Shown piece by piece: positions 18,551 to 27,155 of a stretch of 64,000 nt of DNA. The position numbers were made by a program, and so were the translations under genes. This stretch comes from JABDBE01 sp963797795 (lineage in GTDB: Bacteria; Acidobacteriota; Terriglobia; Terriglobales; Acidobacteriaceae). The notes beneath the pieces were generated by a model that saw only the letters and a list, made by a program, of their open reading frames with translations, was not told where the DNA came from and did no database searches. The DNA lies in assembly GCA_963797795.1 (NCBI GenBank), contig CAWCQY010000009.1, positions 372,001 to 436,000 on the forward strand. Reading direction: 5' to 3'. The first letter of the stretch is position 1. Each line of letters starts with the position of its first letter.

Positions 18551-18596
18551 CTTATAGGTGGATGGCATACGAGCGACAACTAGGGAAATCCCTAAG
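18551..18596 (-). promoter_or_regulatory. Operator/promoter site 5 (leftward)
   Basis: Core at 18581-18594 (sense TAGGGATTTCCCTA), one base, -35 TTGTCG (plus 18574-18579), 17 bp, -10 TATAAG (plus 18551-18556). It points away from the DUF4239 gene, toward the small gene at 18176-18484. Confidence 0.74.
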
Positions 18597-18634
18597 CTGA
18601 CGGACCCGGCAATCGTCAATAAAGACAGGGGTCT

Positions 18635-18681
18635 CTTAGGGATTCCCCTAGTTGTGCAGACATCATCGTCAGGCCTTAAAC
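18635..18681 (+). promoter_or_regulatory. Operator/promoter site 6 (rightward)
   Basis: Core TAGGGATTCCCCTA at 18637-18650, one base, -35 TTGTGC (18652-18657), then a weak -10, CTTAAA at 17 bp (18675-18680) or TTAAAC at 18 bp. It lies just upstream of the DUF4239 gene at 18719. Confidence 0.68.
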
Positions 18682-18718
18682 CTGATTCTTTAGGAAATCT
18701 CCAAAGGAAACGCCTTCC

Positions 18719-19498
18719 ATGGAACCTCCCATTTCACCTCTGATCTTTGCTCTCCTGCTTTTTCTCGGCATGCTGATCCTGATCGAGACTGGCCGCCGTC
18801 TTGCCATCAGGCGCCGCTCCAAAGAATCAGAAGGAGAGCGCAGTAGCCTGGGTACAGTCGAGGGCGCGGTTTTCGCCCTGTTTGGCTTGATGATGGCATT
18901 TACCTTTTCGGGAGCGGCAGGGCGCTTTAACGAGAAAAGAATGTTGATCGCCGAGGAAGTCAATTGCATTGAAACCGCGTATCTGCGCCTGCAGTTAATG
19001 CCGCGAGAAACAGAACTCGCACTGCAAGACCTTTTTCGCCAGTACGTCGACTCACGACTCGAGACCTATCACCGGTTGCCAAATATGCAGTTAGCTGAGG
19101 AGGAGATGGCGAAATCCAAGGGACTGCAGGAAGAAATTTGGACACGAGCGGTGGAAGCTACGCGCCTTCCGAGCTCGCACCCCGATGGGGGCAAGTTGCT
19201 GCTTCCAGCACTCAACAACATGATTGACATCGCCACTACTCGCACGATGATGTTGCAAATCCACCCCCCGAGAATTATCTATGCCCTTCTGTTCGGGCTT
19301 GGTCTCATCTGCTCCTTGCTGGCCGGTTATCGGATGGCAAGCGGTCCGCACCGGAGTTGGCTTCACATCCTCGGTTTCACGGTCATCACGGTCATCATCG
19401 TCTACGTCGTTCTCGATGTGGAGTACCCGCGCACCGGTCTGATCCGGCTTGAGACCGCCGACCAACTGCTAGTCAACCTTCGCCAAGGAATGAAGTAG
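18719..19498 (+). CDS. DUF4239 (bestrophin-like) membrane protein
   Basis: 259 residues with membrane segments at about 7-26, 48-66, 180-200 and 215-238. The segment SLGTVEGAVFALFGLMMAFTFSGAAGRF is the DUF4239 signature; the middle is helical and soluble. The family is thought to be related to bestrophin-like anion channels, but no transport activity can be shown from sequence. AAGGAA lies 9 bases before the ATG. It is a single-gene unit under site 6, convergent with the AI-2E transporter gene. Confidence 0.85.
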   Translation: MEPPISPLIFALLLFLGMLILIETGRRLAIRRRSKESEGERSSLGTVEGAVFALFGLMMAFTFSGAAGRFNEKRMLIAEEVNCIETAYLRLQLMPRETELALQDLFRQYVDSRLETYHRLPNMQLAEEEMAKSKGLQEEIWTRAVEATRLPSSHPDGGKLLLPALNNMIDIATTRTMMLQIHPPRIIYALLFGLGLICSLLAGYRMASGPHRSWLHILGFTVITVIIVYVVLDVEYPRTGLIRLETADQLLVNLRQGMK

Positions 19499-19537
19499 CA
19501 GGAGACCAGAGTCCACTTGAGGCGCGGCGCTACAGAA

Positions 19538-20620
19538 TCACGCTGGCGTTTGGTCGGCGGCAGTTTCCCCGATCCAAGCGAGAAACAGCTTGTAGCCAAC
19601 TGACAAGACGATCGCGCCCACGAATAGGCCGATGATACCCATCGCGACGAATCCACCAATCGCACCCAAGAAGACAACCGCGACCGGAACAGCGGCCCCG
19701 CGGCCAAGCAGCAAAGGCTTCAGGACATTGTCGATCAATCCCACGAAGATGCACCAAACCATGAAGATTACGGCCTTAGTGGTAGTTGCGATGGCAAAGG
19801 CGTAAATGGCTGCAGGAATGAGTACTAGTCCGCCCACTTGAAGGACAGCTGCGAAGAGAAAGACCACCGACCACACGCTTGCCCCGGGCAGTCCCATAAC
19901 CAGAAAACCAATGACGGCGAGGGCCGATTGAATGAGTGCAACGCCGAGAATGCCAAAAGTAACGCTGCGAATCGTGGAACCCACCAGGCGCTCGAACTCC
20001 GGTCCGCGATCGCCGAAAAGGCGGTGGGCCAGCGAGCGCGTGACCTCGGCGGCTGCTCGGGCGTTTGCCAGTAGAACTCCGGAAACCAGGACAGAAAGAA
20101 AGAATTGCAGCACGGTGAACCCAATCCCGGCGGACGCGGAGAGTATTCCAGGAATGGCGGATTTGATTTGCGGACCGAGACGCATTACTGCATCAGTCAA
20201 ATTGGTGGAAGCCATGTTCCACGCACGCGCCAGAGGCGCCCCGACGATTGGCCAGTGTTCGATTGTCGGGGGTGGAGGCGGGACGGTCAAGGTTCCGTCT
20301 TTCAGCCGCGTGGCCAGTGGCCGAATGCCTTCGATCAGGCTTTGGCCCATCAAGAAAATCGGAAGAATGAGAACTGCGAGCAGCAGAAGCGTCCAAAGAA
20401 CCGCAGCCAGTCCTCCACGTCCACGCACTGCACGTTGCAGCTTTTGGAAGGTCGGGTAAGAGGCTATCGCGATAATTACGCCCCACATAATCAAAGGTAT
20501 GAAAGGGCGCAGGATCAGCAGACAGCCGACAACCAGCAAAACTGCCAGACCGATCTGTATAGACACTTCGAGGGCTTGGTTTACTTGAACTCTGCCCTTG
20601 GCGAGTCCCTCAATACTCAT
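19538..20620 (-). CDS. AI-2E/PerM family transporter
   Basis: 360 residues of the AI-2E transporter superfamily: a hydrophobic pair near the N-terminus (IGLAVLLVVGCLLILRPF), a soluble middle region with ERLVGSTIRSVTFGILGVALIQ, then four closely packed membrane segments with FMVWCIFVGLIDNVLKPLLLGRG. Members act as AI-2 exporters or Na+(Li+)/H+ antiporters; the second would fit a pH regulon, but this is inference. The start at 20620 has AAGGA eight bases upstream. It is the third gene of a leftward operon after carbonic anhydrase and a K+ channel. Confidence 0.88.
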   Translation of the reverse strand: MSIEGLAKGRVQVNQALEVSIQIGLAVLLVVGCLLILRPFIPLIMWGVIIAIASYPTFQKLQRAVRGRGGLAAVLWTLLLLAVLILPIFLMGQSLIEGIRPLATRLKDGTLTVPPPPPTIEHWPIVGAPLARAWNMASTNLTDAVMRLGPQIKSAIPGILSASAGIGFTVLQFFLSVLVSGVLLANARAAAEVTRSLAHRLFGDRGPEFERLVGSTIRSVTFGILGVALIQSALAVIGFLVMGLPGASVWSVVFLFAAVLQVGGLVLIPAAIYAFAIATTTKAVIFMVWCIFVGLIDNVLKPLLLGRGAAVPVAVVFLGAIGGFVAMGIIGLFVGAIVLSVGYKLFLAWIGETAADQTPA

Positions 20621-20647
20621 GGGTAATTCCTTGGGGAGACTCATTCC

Positions 20648-20989
20648 TCACCTGACTTTCTCGATAGCATCGTGCGCCGCGAGTGCCACAGTCGCGGCAT
20701 GCACGCCCACCGCAATCAAAATGCCGGTCAGCGTTAGTCCCAGTAGCGCAATCACAATGGCAATAATCCTCGATGCTCTTTTCACCGGACGGATATCACC
20801 GTAGCCCACCGTAGTTGCGGTGATGAACGACCAGTAAACGCTGTCGAACCGCGACCACCCTTCTTTTCTTCCAACGACCATTCCCAGCAATACGACGGTT
20901 GTCGCCAGGCACAATGAAAGAGGTAAGCTCAACCACAGCCCGAGACCAAACTCCTTAAGAAATGTGATCGTCAAACCGCTCAGCAGCAA
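20648..20989 (-). CDS. Two-TM potassium channel
   Basis: 113 residues: membrane segment near 20-38, a pore loop with selectivity filter TTVGYGDI near residue 62, and a second membrane segment near 80-102. This is the minimal KcsA-like plan, with no RCK or voltage sensor domain. The start is TTG at 20989, supported by GGAGG seven bases upstream. It lies between the carbonic anhydrase and AI-2E genes in one operon, so K+ flux may compensate charge during pH adjustment (inference). Confidence 0.88.
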   Translation of the reverse strand: MLLSGLTITFLKEFGLGLWLSLPLSLCLATTVVLLGMVVGRKEGWSRFDSVYWSFITATTVGYGDIRPVKRASRIIAIVIALLGLTLTGILIAVGVHAATVALAAHDAIEKVR

Positions 20990-21075
20990 CTCGTCGCCTC
21001 CGGGTTCGGCTTGTGCTCAGCGAGGGTGGAACCAAACCCTTTCTGACTCCGCGCATCGGCCTTTAAGCCGGAAGA

Positions 21076-21735
21076 TCAACGTAGCTTCGTCACTTCACCG
21101 GTGTCCAGCGAGTAATATGCTTCCACGATGGTCAGCTTACCTTCATCGAAGGCCTTTTTCAGTAATTCGCTCTTCACAAGCAGGTCCTGTGCAACGCTGT
21201 GCACGTGGTCGCGAACCGCAAGATCCAGAGTTTCGGGTTTCTTCGGATCCATCTTGGCGCAGGAAGGCGCAATGGGGGCCACGACGGCATCGAGATTGAC
21301 CGACTCCGACTTCCCGCCGGAGCAAGCCGCCGTCACCGCGCCACAGCTTTGATGTCCCAAGACCACGATCACGGTTGAGCCGAGGTGCTCGATCGCGTAT
21401 TCGAGACTTCCCAGCGATAGAGGATCGTCATCCTCGCCCGCGGAGCGCACCACGAAGAGCTCGCCCAATCCCGTGTCGAAGACCAATTCCGGAGGGACAC
21501 GGCTGTCCGAGCAACTCAGCACCGCAACCTGCGGATGTTGGGTCTTGGTCAGTGCTTTTCGCTGAGAGGGAAAGTCGTGTGGCGCAGTCTTTCCCGTGAC
21601 GAAACGTTGATTGCCAGCGGCCAGATCATTCCAGATCTGATCACCGGCGACTGCCGCTGTATGCTGGGCTAAAGCGGATATGCTACACAGGATGAATAGT
21701 ACGAGATGGGCAAAGGGACGTGATGTGCGCAACAT
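21076..21735 (-). CDS. Beta-class carbonic anhydrase, exported
   Basis: 219 residues with signal peptide (LVLFILCSISALAQ) and a beta-carbonic anhydrase domain. The zinc ligands are visible: Cys and the Asp-Arg dyad in SCSDSRVPPE (about residue 75) and His and Cys in LGHQSCGAV (about 128-131). It interconverts CO2 and bicarbonate, here in the periplasm. GGGAGG precedes the ATG at 21735; a longer frame would run into the promoter. It is first in the leftward operon with the K+ channel and AI-2E transporter, controlled by site 7. Confidence 0.93.
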   Translation of the reverse strand: MLRTSRPFAHLVLFILCSISALAQHTAAVAGDQIWNDLAAGNQRFVTGKTAPHDFPSQRKALTKTQHPQVAVLSCSDSRVPPELVFDTGLGELFVVRSAGEDDDPLSLGSLEYAIEHLGSTVIVVLGHQSCGAVTAACSGGKSESVNLDAVVAPIAPSCAKMDPKKPETLDLAVRDHVHSVAQDLLVKSELLKKAFDEGKLTIVEAYYSLDTGEVTKLR

Positions 21736-21787
21736 GAGTCCTCCCAGTAACTGAAAAGGAAGGCGGCCGAACATAGTTTCGGAAACC

Positions 21788-21832
21788 ACCCTAGGTCCGA
21801 CAGGATGTTTGCACAACTAGGTAAATCCCTAG
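21788..21832 (-). promoter_or_regulatory. Operator/promoter site 7 (leftward)
   Basis: Core at 21818-21831 (sense TAGGGATTTACCTA), one base, -35 TTGTGC (plus 21811-21816), 17 bp, -10 TAGGGT (plus 21788-21793). It drives carbonic anhydrase. The plus-strand gene starting at 22023 has no site of its own in the remaining intergenic stretch. Confidence 0.76.
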
Positions 21833-22022
21833 GTGTGGGGGAGCCCGGAGATTGCTAGAATTCGAACCAGCACCATCAATCAAACCGATAATTATTTTGC
21901 TTACCCTGCCACGATCAGGCATGGGCGTGAATCGCTTTCGCCTGGTAACGCATGCGCCTGGTATATCGTAAGAATGTTCATGTCTTGTAACCGCTTGCAG
22001 GAAGCCAATTGCGTGGAAATCT

Positions 22023-24374
22023 ATGCGTCCAAGGAAAATTGAAGTCTGTGCGTTAGTGAGGCTCACGCTTATTTGCCTCATCGTCTGCGATCCGGGTTGG
22101 GCCCAAGACTTGCCAAATGCCCCGAGTGCGCAGAAAGCGATCGTGAAAAAGACGCAAGCCTCCGAAGCCAGTTGGCCGCGAACCCTGACGAGTGGGTTCG
22201 ACACATTCCTCATCTATCAGCCGCAGGTGGAGAACTGGGAGGCCAATCGCATCTACCTGTATTCTGCAGTCGAGTTGAAAACGGGGAAGGGCGGCGCGGC
22301 CAAGTATGGTGTTGTCTGGTTCAACGCACGCACTGAGGTGGATAAGATCAACCGGCTGGTAACCCTCGACCAGATGCAGCTAACCAAGGTTACATTCCCA
22401 GCGGCAACGGACAAAGAGGCTGCACTGACCGCCTTGCTGCAGAAGAAGCTGCCGGGCGCAACCAAGACTATTTCTCTTGACCGGCTACAAGCGGCGCTGG
22501 AAGCGGCTGGAGAAGAGATAAAGGGTGTGGAGGTCAAGAACGATCCGCCGAAAGTGATCGTGACGGGCAAGCCGTCTTTGCTCGTTCTGATCGACGGCAA
22601 ACCGCAGTTGCGAGAGATCCAAGGCACAAAGCTGCAGCGCGTCATTAACACTCGCGCCGTCCTCTTATTCGATAACGAAAAGAAGACCTACTACCTGCGC
22701 GTGCAGGACTGGTGGCTGCAAGCTGAGGATTTGGAGGGCCCTTGGTCGTATGCTGAAAAACTGCCGGACGACATGAAGAAGGCCGAGGAGTACGTCGTGA
22801 AGGAGGCTGCAACAGAGACGCCGAAGAGCGATCAGGGTTCGAAACCGCCATCACTGAAAGATGCTGGCAAGAAGGCAGAGATACCAAATGTATATGTGGA
22901 GTTCGGGCCGGCCGAACTGATCGAAACCAAGGGAGAGCCACAGTACAAGCCTATTCCCGGGACTGGGCTGGAATATGCCGAGAACACCAACGGCAATGTG
23001 TTCCGTCTTGGCGGCAGGTACTACATCCTGATCTCAGGCCGCTGGTTCGGTGCCACTTCACTGCAGGGACCATGGACGTTCCTCTCCGGCAGCGACCTTC
23101 CAACCGACTTTGCGAAGATTCCTTTGGCGGACCCCAAGTCAACCGTTCTCGCGTCCGTGCCCGGCACGCCGCAAGCTCAAGAGGCCGTAATCGCAAATTC
23201 CATTCCCCAAACCGCCAGCATTACCCGATCAGAAGCGGTGCTCGATGTGAAATACGACGGGGAGGCGGTCTTCGTGCCGATTCAAGGCACTTCGATGAGC
23301 TACGCACAGAATACGTCGTCGCCGGTGATCGAGGTTTCCAACAACAACTATTACTGCGTTGAAGCGGGCGTGTGGTTCAAGGGTTCAACGCCGCAGGGGC
23401 CGTGGCGGGTTGCAGATTCGGTGCCGGATGAGATATACACCATCCCGCCAAGCTCGCCTATCTACTACGTAACCTATGTGAAGATCTACGGTTCCACACC
23501 GGATGTCGTTTACGTGGGCTACACCCCCGGCTATTACGGAACAGTCGTCTCGTCGAGTTCCACGACCGTGGTTTATGGCACGGGGTGGCATTACGCGCCG
23601 TACATCGGTCCCACGGTTTGGTACGGCTGGCCTTACACCTACGGGGTGGGAGCCGGATTCACCTACACCAGCGCTTCCGGATGGAGCTTCGGCTTTGGCT
23701 ACGGATATTCCTACTATCCTTGGTATTACCCGTGGTGGGGACCGATGGGGTACTACGGTTATGGCTGGTATCCCTACTATGGGTGGGGAGCATGGGGTGG
23801 TGCGTCGGTCGCCAATGTGTATGGAGTGTGGGGAAACACGGCTTACTCTCGTACCGGCGCAGCCTGGGCGAATCCGTATACCGGCAACTACGGAGCGGCG
23901 ACGCGTGGCGCCTACCACAATAACCAGACCGGTCGGTCGACGATCGCCGGGCGCGGCAGCAATACCAACATCTACACGGGCAACACGGCCGGCTATCGCG
24001 GCGGTGCGACTTACAATCCGAATACCGGTATCGTCGCTGGCGGCGGAGCCGGATACGCGGGAAATATCTACAGCGGTCAGGGCACAGCCGGGCGCGGCGG
24101 ATTTGCCTACAACACCAATACCGGAGCAGGTGTAGCCGCCGGCAAGGACAACATCTACGCGGGCAAGGACGGAACTGTCTATCGCTACAACCGGCAGAAC
24201 GGCGACTGGTCTTCCAACAGCGGCAACGGCTGGCAGAACACAAACCGCCCCGATACCAGCCTGCAACGGCAGCAACAGGCGCGCACGCAAGGAACGCAGC
24301 GAACCCAGAACTTTAACTCGATGCGGAGTTACGGAGGCGGCGGCGCTCGCATGGGCGGCGGCCGAAGGCGATAG
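22023..24374 (+). CDS. Large exported Gly/Tyr-rich protein with threefold GPW repeat
   Basis: 783 residues with signal peptide (VRLTLICLIVCDPGWAQ). Three related segments carry the pattern Y-A-x-N-T... Y-Y... G-x-W-F... G-P-W... L-P: around LQAEDLEGPWSY, FGATSLQGPWTF and FKGSTPQGPWRV. Next is a Tyr/Gly/Trp-rich stretch (YPWYYPWWGPMGYYGYGWYP), then a Gly/Asn/Thr-rich tail with T-G-N-Y-G-A-like repeats that ends GGGRRR, like the DUF3300 protein. The whole looks like a surface or periplasmic structural protein; no enzyme motif is seen. The function is not known. The ribosome site (GGAAAT) is weak. Confidence 0.78.
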   Translation: MRPRKIEVCALVRLTLICLIVCDPGWAQDLPNAPSAQKAIVKKTQASEASWPRTLTSGFDTFLIYQPQVENWEANRIYLYSAVELKTGKGGAAKYGVVWFNARTEVDKINRLVTLDQMQLTKVTFPAATDKEAALTALLQKKLPGATKTISLDRLQAALEAAGEEIKGVEVKNDPPKVIVTGKPSLLVLIDGKPQLREIQGTKLQRVINTRAVLLFDNEKKTYYLRVQDWWLQAEDLEGPWSYAEKLPDDMKKAEEYVVKEAATETPKSDQGSKPPSLKDAGKKAEIPNVYVEFGPAELIETKGEPQYKPIPGTGLEYAENTNGNVFRLGGRYYILISGRWFGATSLQGPWTFLSGSDLPTDFAKIPLADPKSTVLASVPGTPQAQEAVIANSIPQTASITRSEAVLDVKYDGEAVFVPIQGTSMSYAQNTSSPVIEVSNNNYYCVEAGVWFKGSTPQGPWRVADSVPDEIYTIPPSSPIYYVTYVKIYGSTPDVVYVGYTPGYYGTVVSSSSTTVVYGTGWHYAPYIGPTVWYGWPYTYGVGAGFTYTSASGWSFGFGYGYSYYPWYYPWWGPMGYYGYGWYPYYGWGAWGGASVANVYGVWGNTAYSRTGAAWANPYTGNYGAATRGAYHNNQTGRSTIAGRGSNTNIYTGNTAGYRGGATYNPNTGIVAGGGAGYAGNIYSGQGTAGRGGFAYNTNTGAGVAAGKDNIYAGKDGTVYRYNRQNGDWSSNSGNGWQNTNRPDTSLQRQQQARTQGTQRTQNFNSMRSYGGGGARMGGGRRR

Positions 24375-24411
24375 TGATGTCGGCGCACAAAGAAGTAGTT
24401 CTCGCTAGCCG

Positions 24412-25467
24412 TCACTTAATGCCAAAGGTCCAGCTTAGCCCCGAGCTGGTGCCGTAGTCGCTCCCGGAAAAGCCTGGTGGAGGCTGGTTATCCCAGTTGC
24501 CATAAAACGAGATATTCCACGACAGGTTGCTGATGAGCTTGATGTAGTAGGACGCGTTGGTATCGATTCGTACGCGGCCCGGCTGAGAAAGGGCTGGCAG
24601 GAAGGTGGCAGTTGCGCTCAGATTCGTCTTGCTGAACTTGAAGAGCCTGACATCCGCAGCGATCAGGGCGGACCCAACGTTTGTCGCGCCCACGGGAACG
24701 AGTGAAGGTTTATAGTTTGTCTGTAGCCAAGCGACCCCTCCGAGCAACGAGATGCTGGCTCGGTTAGTATTTTTCAAATAGCGTCCGATGCCACCACCGA
24801 TCGTGGTTTGCAGATTGATTCCCTGCTCCGAGCTCTGCAAGAACGTGCCGATACCGGAGTAGAACCAATTGTTCCGGGGCAACAAGCGGAGCGCGCTGAG
24901 ACCGAGTGCGTTGCGGGTGGAAGCACTGGTGCCGGTACTGGAGGCAAGGGTTGAGCTAAAGTTGGCATTTGCATTCCAGCGCTCCCGCACGTATTCGGTC
25001 TCCGACCCCAAGTTGAACTGGGTTGATTGATTGCCCTTGGAATAGATGACCCCCCAACTGACCTCGCCGTTGAATCGCTGCCAGAAGTTCTCGGATGTCT
25101 GGACCATCTGGACAACCTGGGGCCGGTCGATCTCTACCTTGTTCTCCGGAGTCTCTACCACTTGAATCTTCAAGGGCCGATCGGCGGCCGTTTCCGCCGT
25201 GTCGAGCGTCCCCGTGTACATTGAGCCGTCTTGCGTTTTGACGATGAACAGCTGCTTGCTTTCCAGATGGGCCACTTTCGACCAATCCACTGACGCCGTG
25301 CCGTCGATGTAGTCGAAGCTTACGTACAGCACTCCGCCGTCGAGTCCTTTGATCTCGCAGGTCATGCGGTCACCGTTCTTCATGACCATCACATCGGTCT
25401 TGTCACGTGCAAAAAGCGGCGCGGCAAGAAGGAGGAAAGAGCTAAGAATAAGCGCTCGAATGCTCAT
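24412..25467 (-). CDS. DUF481 outer-membrane protein (salt-induced type)
   Basis: 351 residues: signal peptide (LILSSFLLLAAPLFA), an N-terminal small domain (DVMVMKNGDRMTCEIKGLDGGVLYVSFDYIDG), then a DUF481 beta-barrel starting WGVIYSKGNQSTQFNLG and ending SSGLSWTFGIK. Family members are outer-membrane proteins, some salt-induced. It follows the receiver-domain gene by 130 bp in the same direction and may be cotranscribed; no regulon site was found directly upstream. Confidence 0.85.
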   Translation of the reverse strand: MSIRALILSSFLLLAAPLFARDKTDVMVMKNGDRMTCEIKGLDGGVLYVSFDYIDGTASVDWSKVAHLESKQLFIVKTQDGSMYTGTLDTAETAADRPLKIQVVETPENKVEIDRPQVVQMVQTSENFWQRFNGEVSWGVIYSKGNQSTQFNLGSETEYVRERWNANANFSSTLASSTGTSASTRNALGLSALRLLPRNNWFYSGIGTFLQSSEQGINLQTTIGGGIGRYLKNTNRASISLLGGVAWLQTNYKPSLVPVGATNVGSALIAADVRLFKFSKTNLSATATFLPALSQPGRVRIDTNASYYIKLISNLSWNISFYGNWDNQPPPGFSGSDYGTSSGLSWTFGIK

Positions 25468-25597
25468 GGTGGCTCCTGTGCTTCATGCTGTTCTCAAACC
25501 GGTTGAAGGTTTGAGTGCTAACGCCAAACAGCTTCGGCGAAATCTCGGTCTTGCATCTTCTGAGTCGAGTGAGGCAGAGCGGACTGATTCGGGGGGA

Positions 25598-25993
25598 TCA
25601 CCGAGAAACCAACGGAGATATGAATGTGCGACCCGTGAGAGCAGCCTTGATAGCAGGGATCAGATCCGTCTTCATGTGGGATTTCAATACATAGCCCAGT
25701 GCCCCTTGCGACACGCAAGCATCGACAAATTCATGTTCGATATGAATCGTCAGGAAGACAAACTTGGCTCTGGAGCCCGCTTCGCGGAGTTGTTGCGCGG
25801 CCTCAATACCGCTCAGCCCTGGCATCGTTATGTCCGTTACGATTACATCGGGATCGAGACGTATCCCCGCGGAAATCATTTCCTGACCGTTGGTGACAGC
25901 CCCTACAACTTCAAAGCTTGAGCTTAATAGGACTCCCACCCGGTCAAGCATGACCGAGTGGTCGTCGGCTAGAAGCACGCGTGGGCGGCTCAA
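25598..25993 (-). CDS. Stand-alone response regulator receiver protein
   Basis: 131 residues, receiver domain only: acidic pocket LLADDHS near the N-terminus, phosphoacceptor Asp in DVIVTDITMPGLSG, Thr in VFLTIH, Lys in YVLKSH. It resembles NarL-type receivers but stops at FISPLVSR with no DNA-binding domain. The start is TTG, supported by GGAG six bases upstream. Without an output domain it may act as a phosphate sink or by protein contact with the neighbouring kinase. It is downstream of site 8, about 345 bases after the predicted transcript start. Confidence 0.86.
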   Translation of the reverse strand: MSRPRVLLADDHSVMLDRVGVLLSSSFEVVGAVTNGQEMISAGIRLDPDVIVTDITMPGLSGIEAAQQLREAGSRAKFVFLTIHIEHEFVDACVSQGALGYVLKSHMKTDLIPAIKAALTGRTFISPLVSR

Positions 25994-26204
25994 AGGGTAT
26001 CTCCAAACGCCGCATTCGGAACGCTACCAGGCATGGTAGATTACAACTCCACAAATGCATTCGAGTGACGTAAGCCTCATCCAATCAGTCAAGAGGCAAG
26101 GTCCGATCTATCTCCCGGATCAAGACAGGTCGGTGCAGGGGTTTAGCTGTCACTTTCGATGGACGCTAATCGTCTGCATGATGCGACCCCCGATTTGGAG
26201 GCCA

Positions 26205-26306
26205 TCACGACAGCGGCAGGGCTACGAATACGGCTGCGATACATCCACCTGAGATGCCAAACAGCATCGACACCCGACCGTACCAACGGCTACATATCCA
26301 GATCAC
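26205..26306 (-). CDS. Possible small hydrophobic leader peptide
   Basis: A 33-codon frame starting GTG, reading W-I-C-S-R-W-Y-G-R followed by a hydrophobic stretch (MLFGISGGCIAAVFVALPLS). It lies between the predicted start of the site 8 transcript (about 26338) and the receiver gene, which is otherwise a 340-base leader. The aromatic-basic head followed by one membrane helix resembles small membrane proteins. The ribosome site is weak (GGAAAG close to GTG). Rest of 25994-26413: nothing else seen apart from site 8. Confidence 0.3.
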   Translation of the reverse strand: MIWICSRWYGRVSMLFGISGGCIAAVFVALPLS

Positions 26307-26345
26307 TCTTTCCGGACTCGCGGTGACAACTTCCTCACCGAGCCA

Positions 26346-26390
26346 ATGCTAGGGAGCCGACGGGTCGTCCGCAACTGGGGAAATCCCTAG
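26346..26390 (-). promoter_or_regulatory. Operator/promoter site 8 (leftward)
   Basis: Core at 26376-26389 (sense TAGGGATTTCCCCA), one base, -35 TTGCGG (plus 26369-26374), 17 bp, -10 TAGCAT (plus 26346-26351). It drives the stand-alone receiver gene, so the regulon includes a regulatory gene. Confidence 0.74.
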
Positions 26391-26413
26391 TACGAGGAGG
26401 TTGTGCCTGTCTT

Positions 26414-27101
26414 TCAGGATGCTTTTTTGTAGAATTGTCCAGTCTCGCAAGGAAGCGAGACTAATCCCTGTTGGAGGGCAAACAACACCAGGTCTGCATT
26501 GCTCTTGAGATTGAACGACTGCATAATGTGGTGTTTGTGGAATTCGACGGTCTTTTCGCTCAAAGTCAGATGACCGGCGATTTGCTTGATGGAACAGCCC
26601 TCTGCGAACAGCTGGACGACGTCGCGCTGCCGTTCCGTCAAGGCCTTGGAAAATTGCTGCACGCGAGTCTGGCGAACGACCCAATCCTCAGCTTTAAGCC
26701 GGGGCGTCACATAAGACTCATTGCGTAATACAAGCTCGATTGCCGTCAAGAGTTCCCGTGCCCCTGAATGCTTGAGGACGAATCCTACCCTTCTCAGTTC
26801 CAGGGCCGCTGCCGCCAGGTTCGGGTCGTCCGACATGGTCAAGAAAACGAGTTTGATATTGGGAGCCTGCTCTCTCAGGCGCCGAGCAGCGTCGAGACCA
26901 TTTAGCAGCGGCATCCCGACATCTACTACTACAACATCCGGTTTGAGCCGGGTCGCTTCCGACACCAGCGCACGGCCGTCCGCCACGATCCCTACGACAA
27001 GATACGTCTTCTCCAGCAACACTCGGAGGGCTTCGGCAAAGATGGCATGATCGTCAGCGATCAGAAGGCTGCGGGCGAGACCTGTCTCCTATTCTCTCCA
27101 T
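26414..27101 (-). CDS. NarL/FixJ-type response regulator, apparent N-terminal frameshift
   Basis: Receiver plus LuxR-type helix-turn-helix. The acidic pocket LLIADDHA, phosphoacceptor in VVVVDVGMPLLNG, Lys in FVLKHS and the HTH (LTERQRDVVQLFAEG ... SEKTVEFHKHHIM) are all visible. The frame containing LLIADDH has a TAG close upstream and no start. A good start, ATG at 27101 with GGAG seven bases away, lies in the next frame and gives MERIGDRSRP; skipping one base around 27067-27080 joins the two. So this is either a real frameshift or a sequence error. It is about 50% like the regulator at 27221 by eye. Its promoter has the regulon architecture with a different palindrome (27156-27201). Confidence 0.83.
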
Positions 27102-27155
27102 AATTACTCCTTGATTAGATATGTCGTAAGGAAATGCCCAGTCAACGGTTGACCC

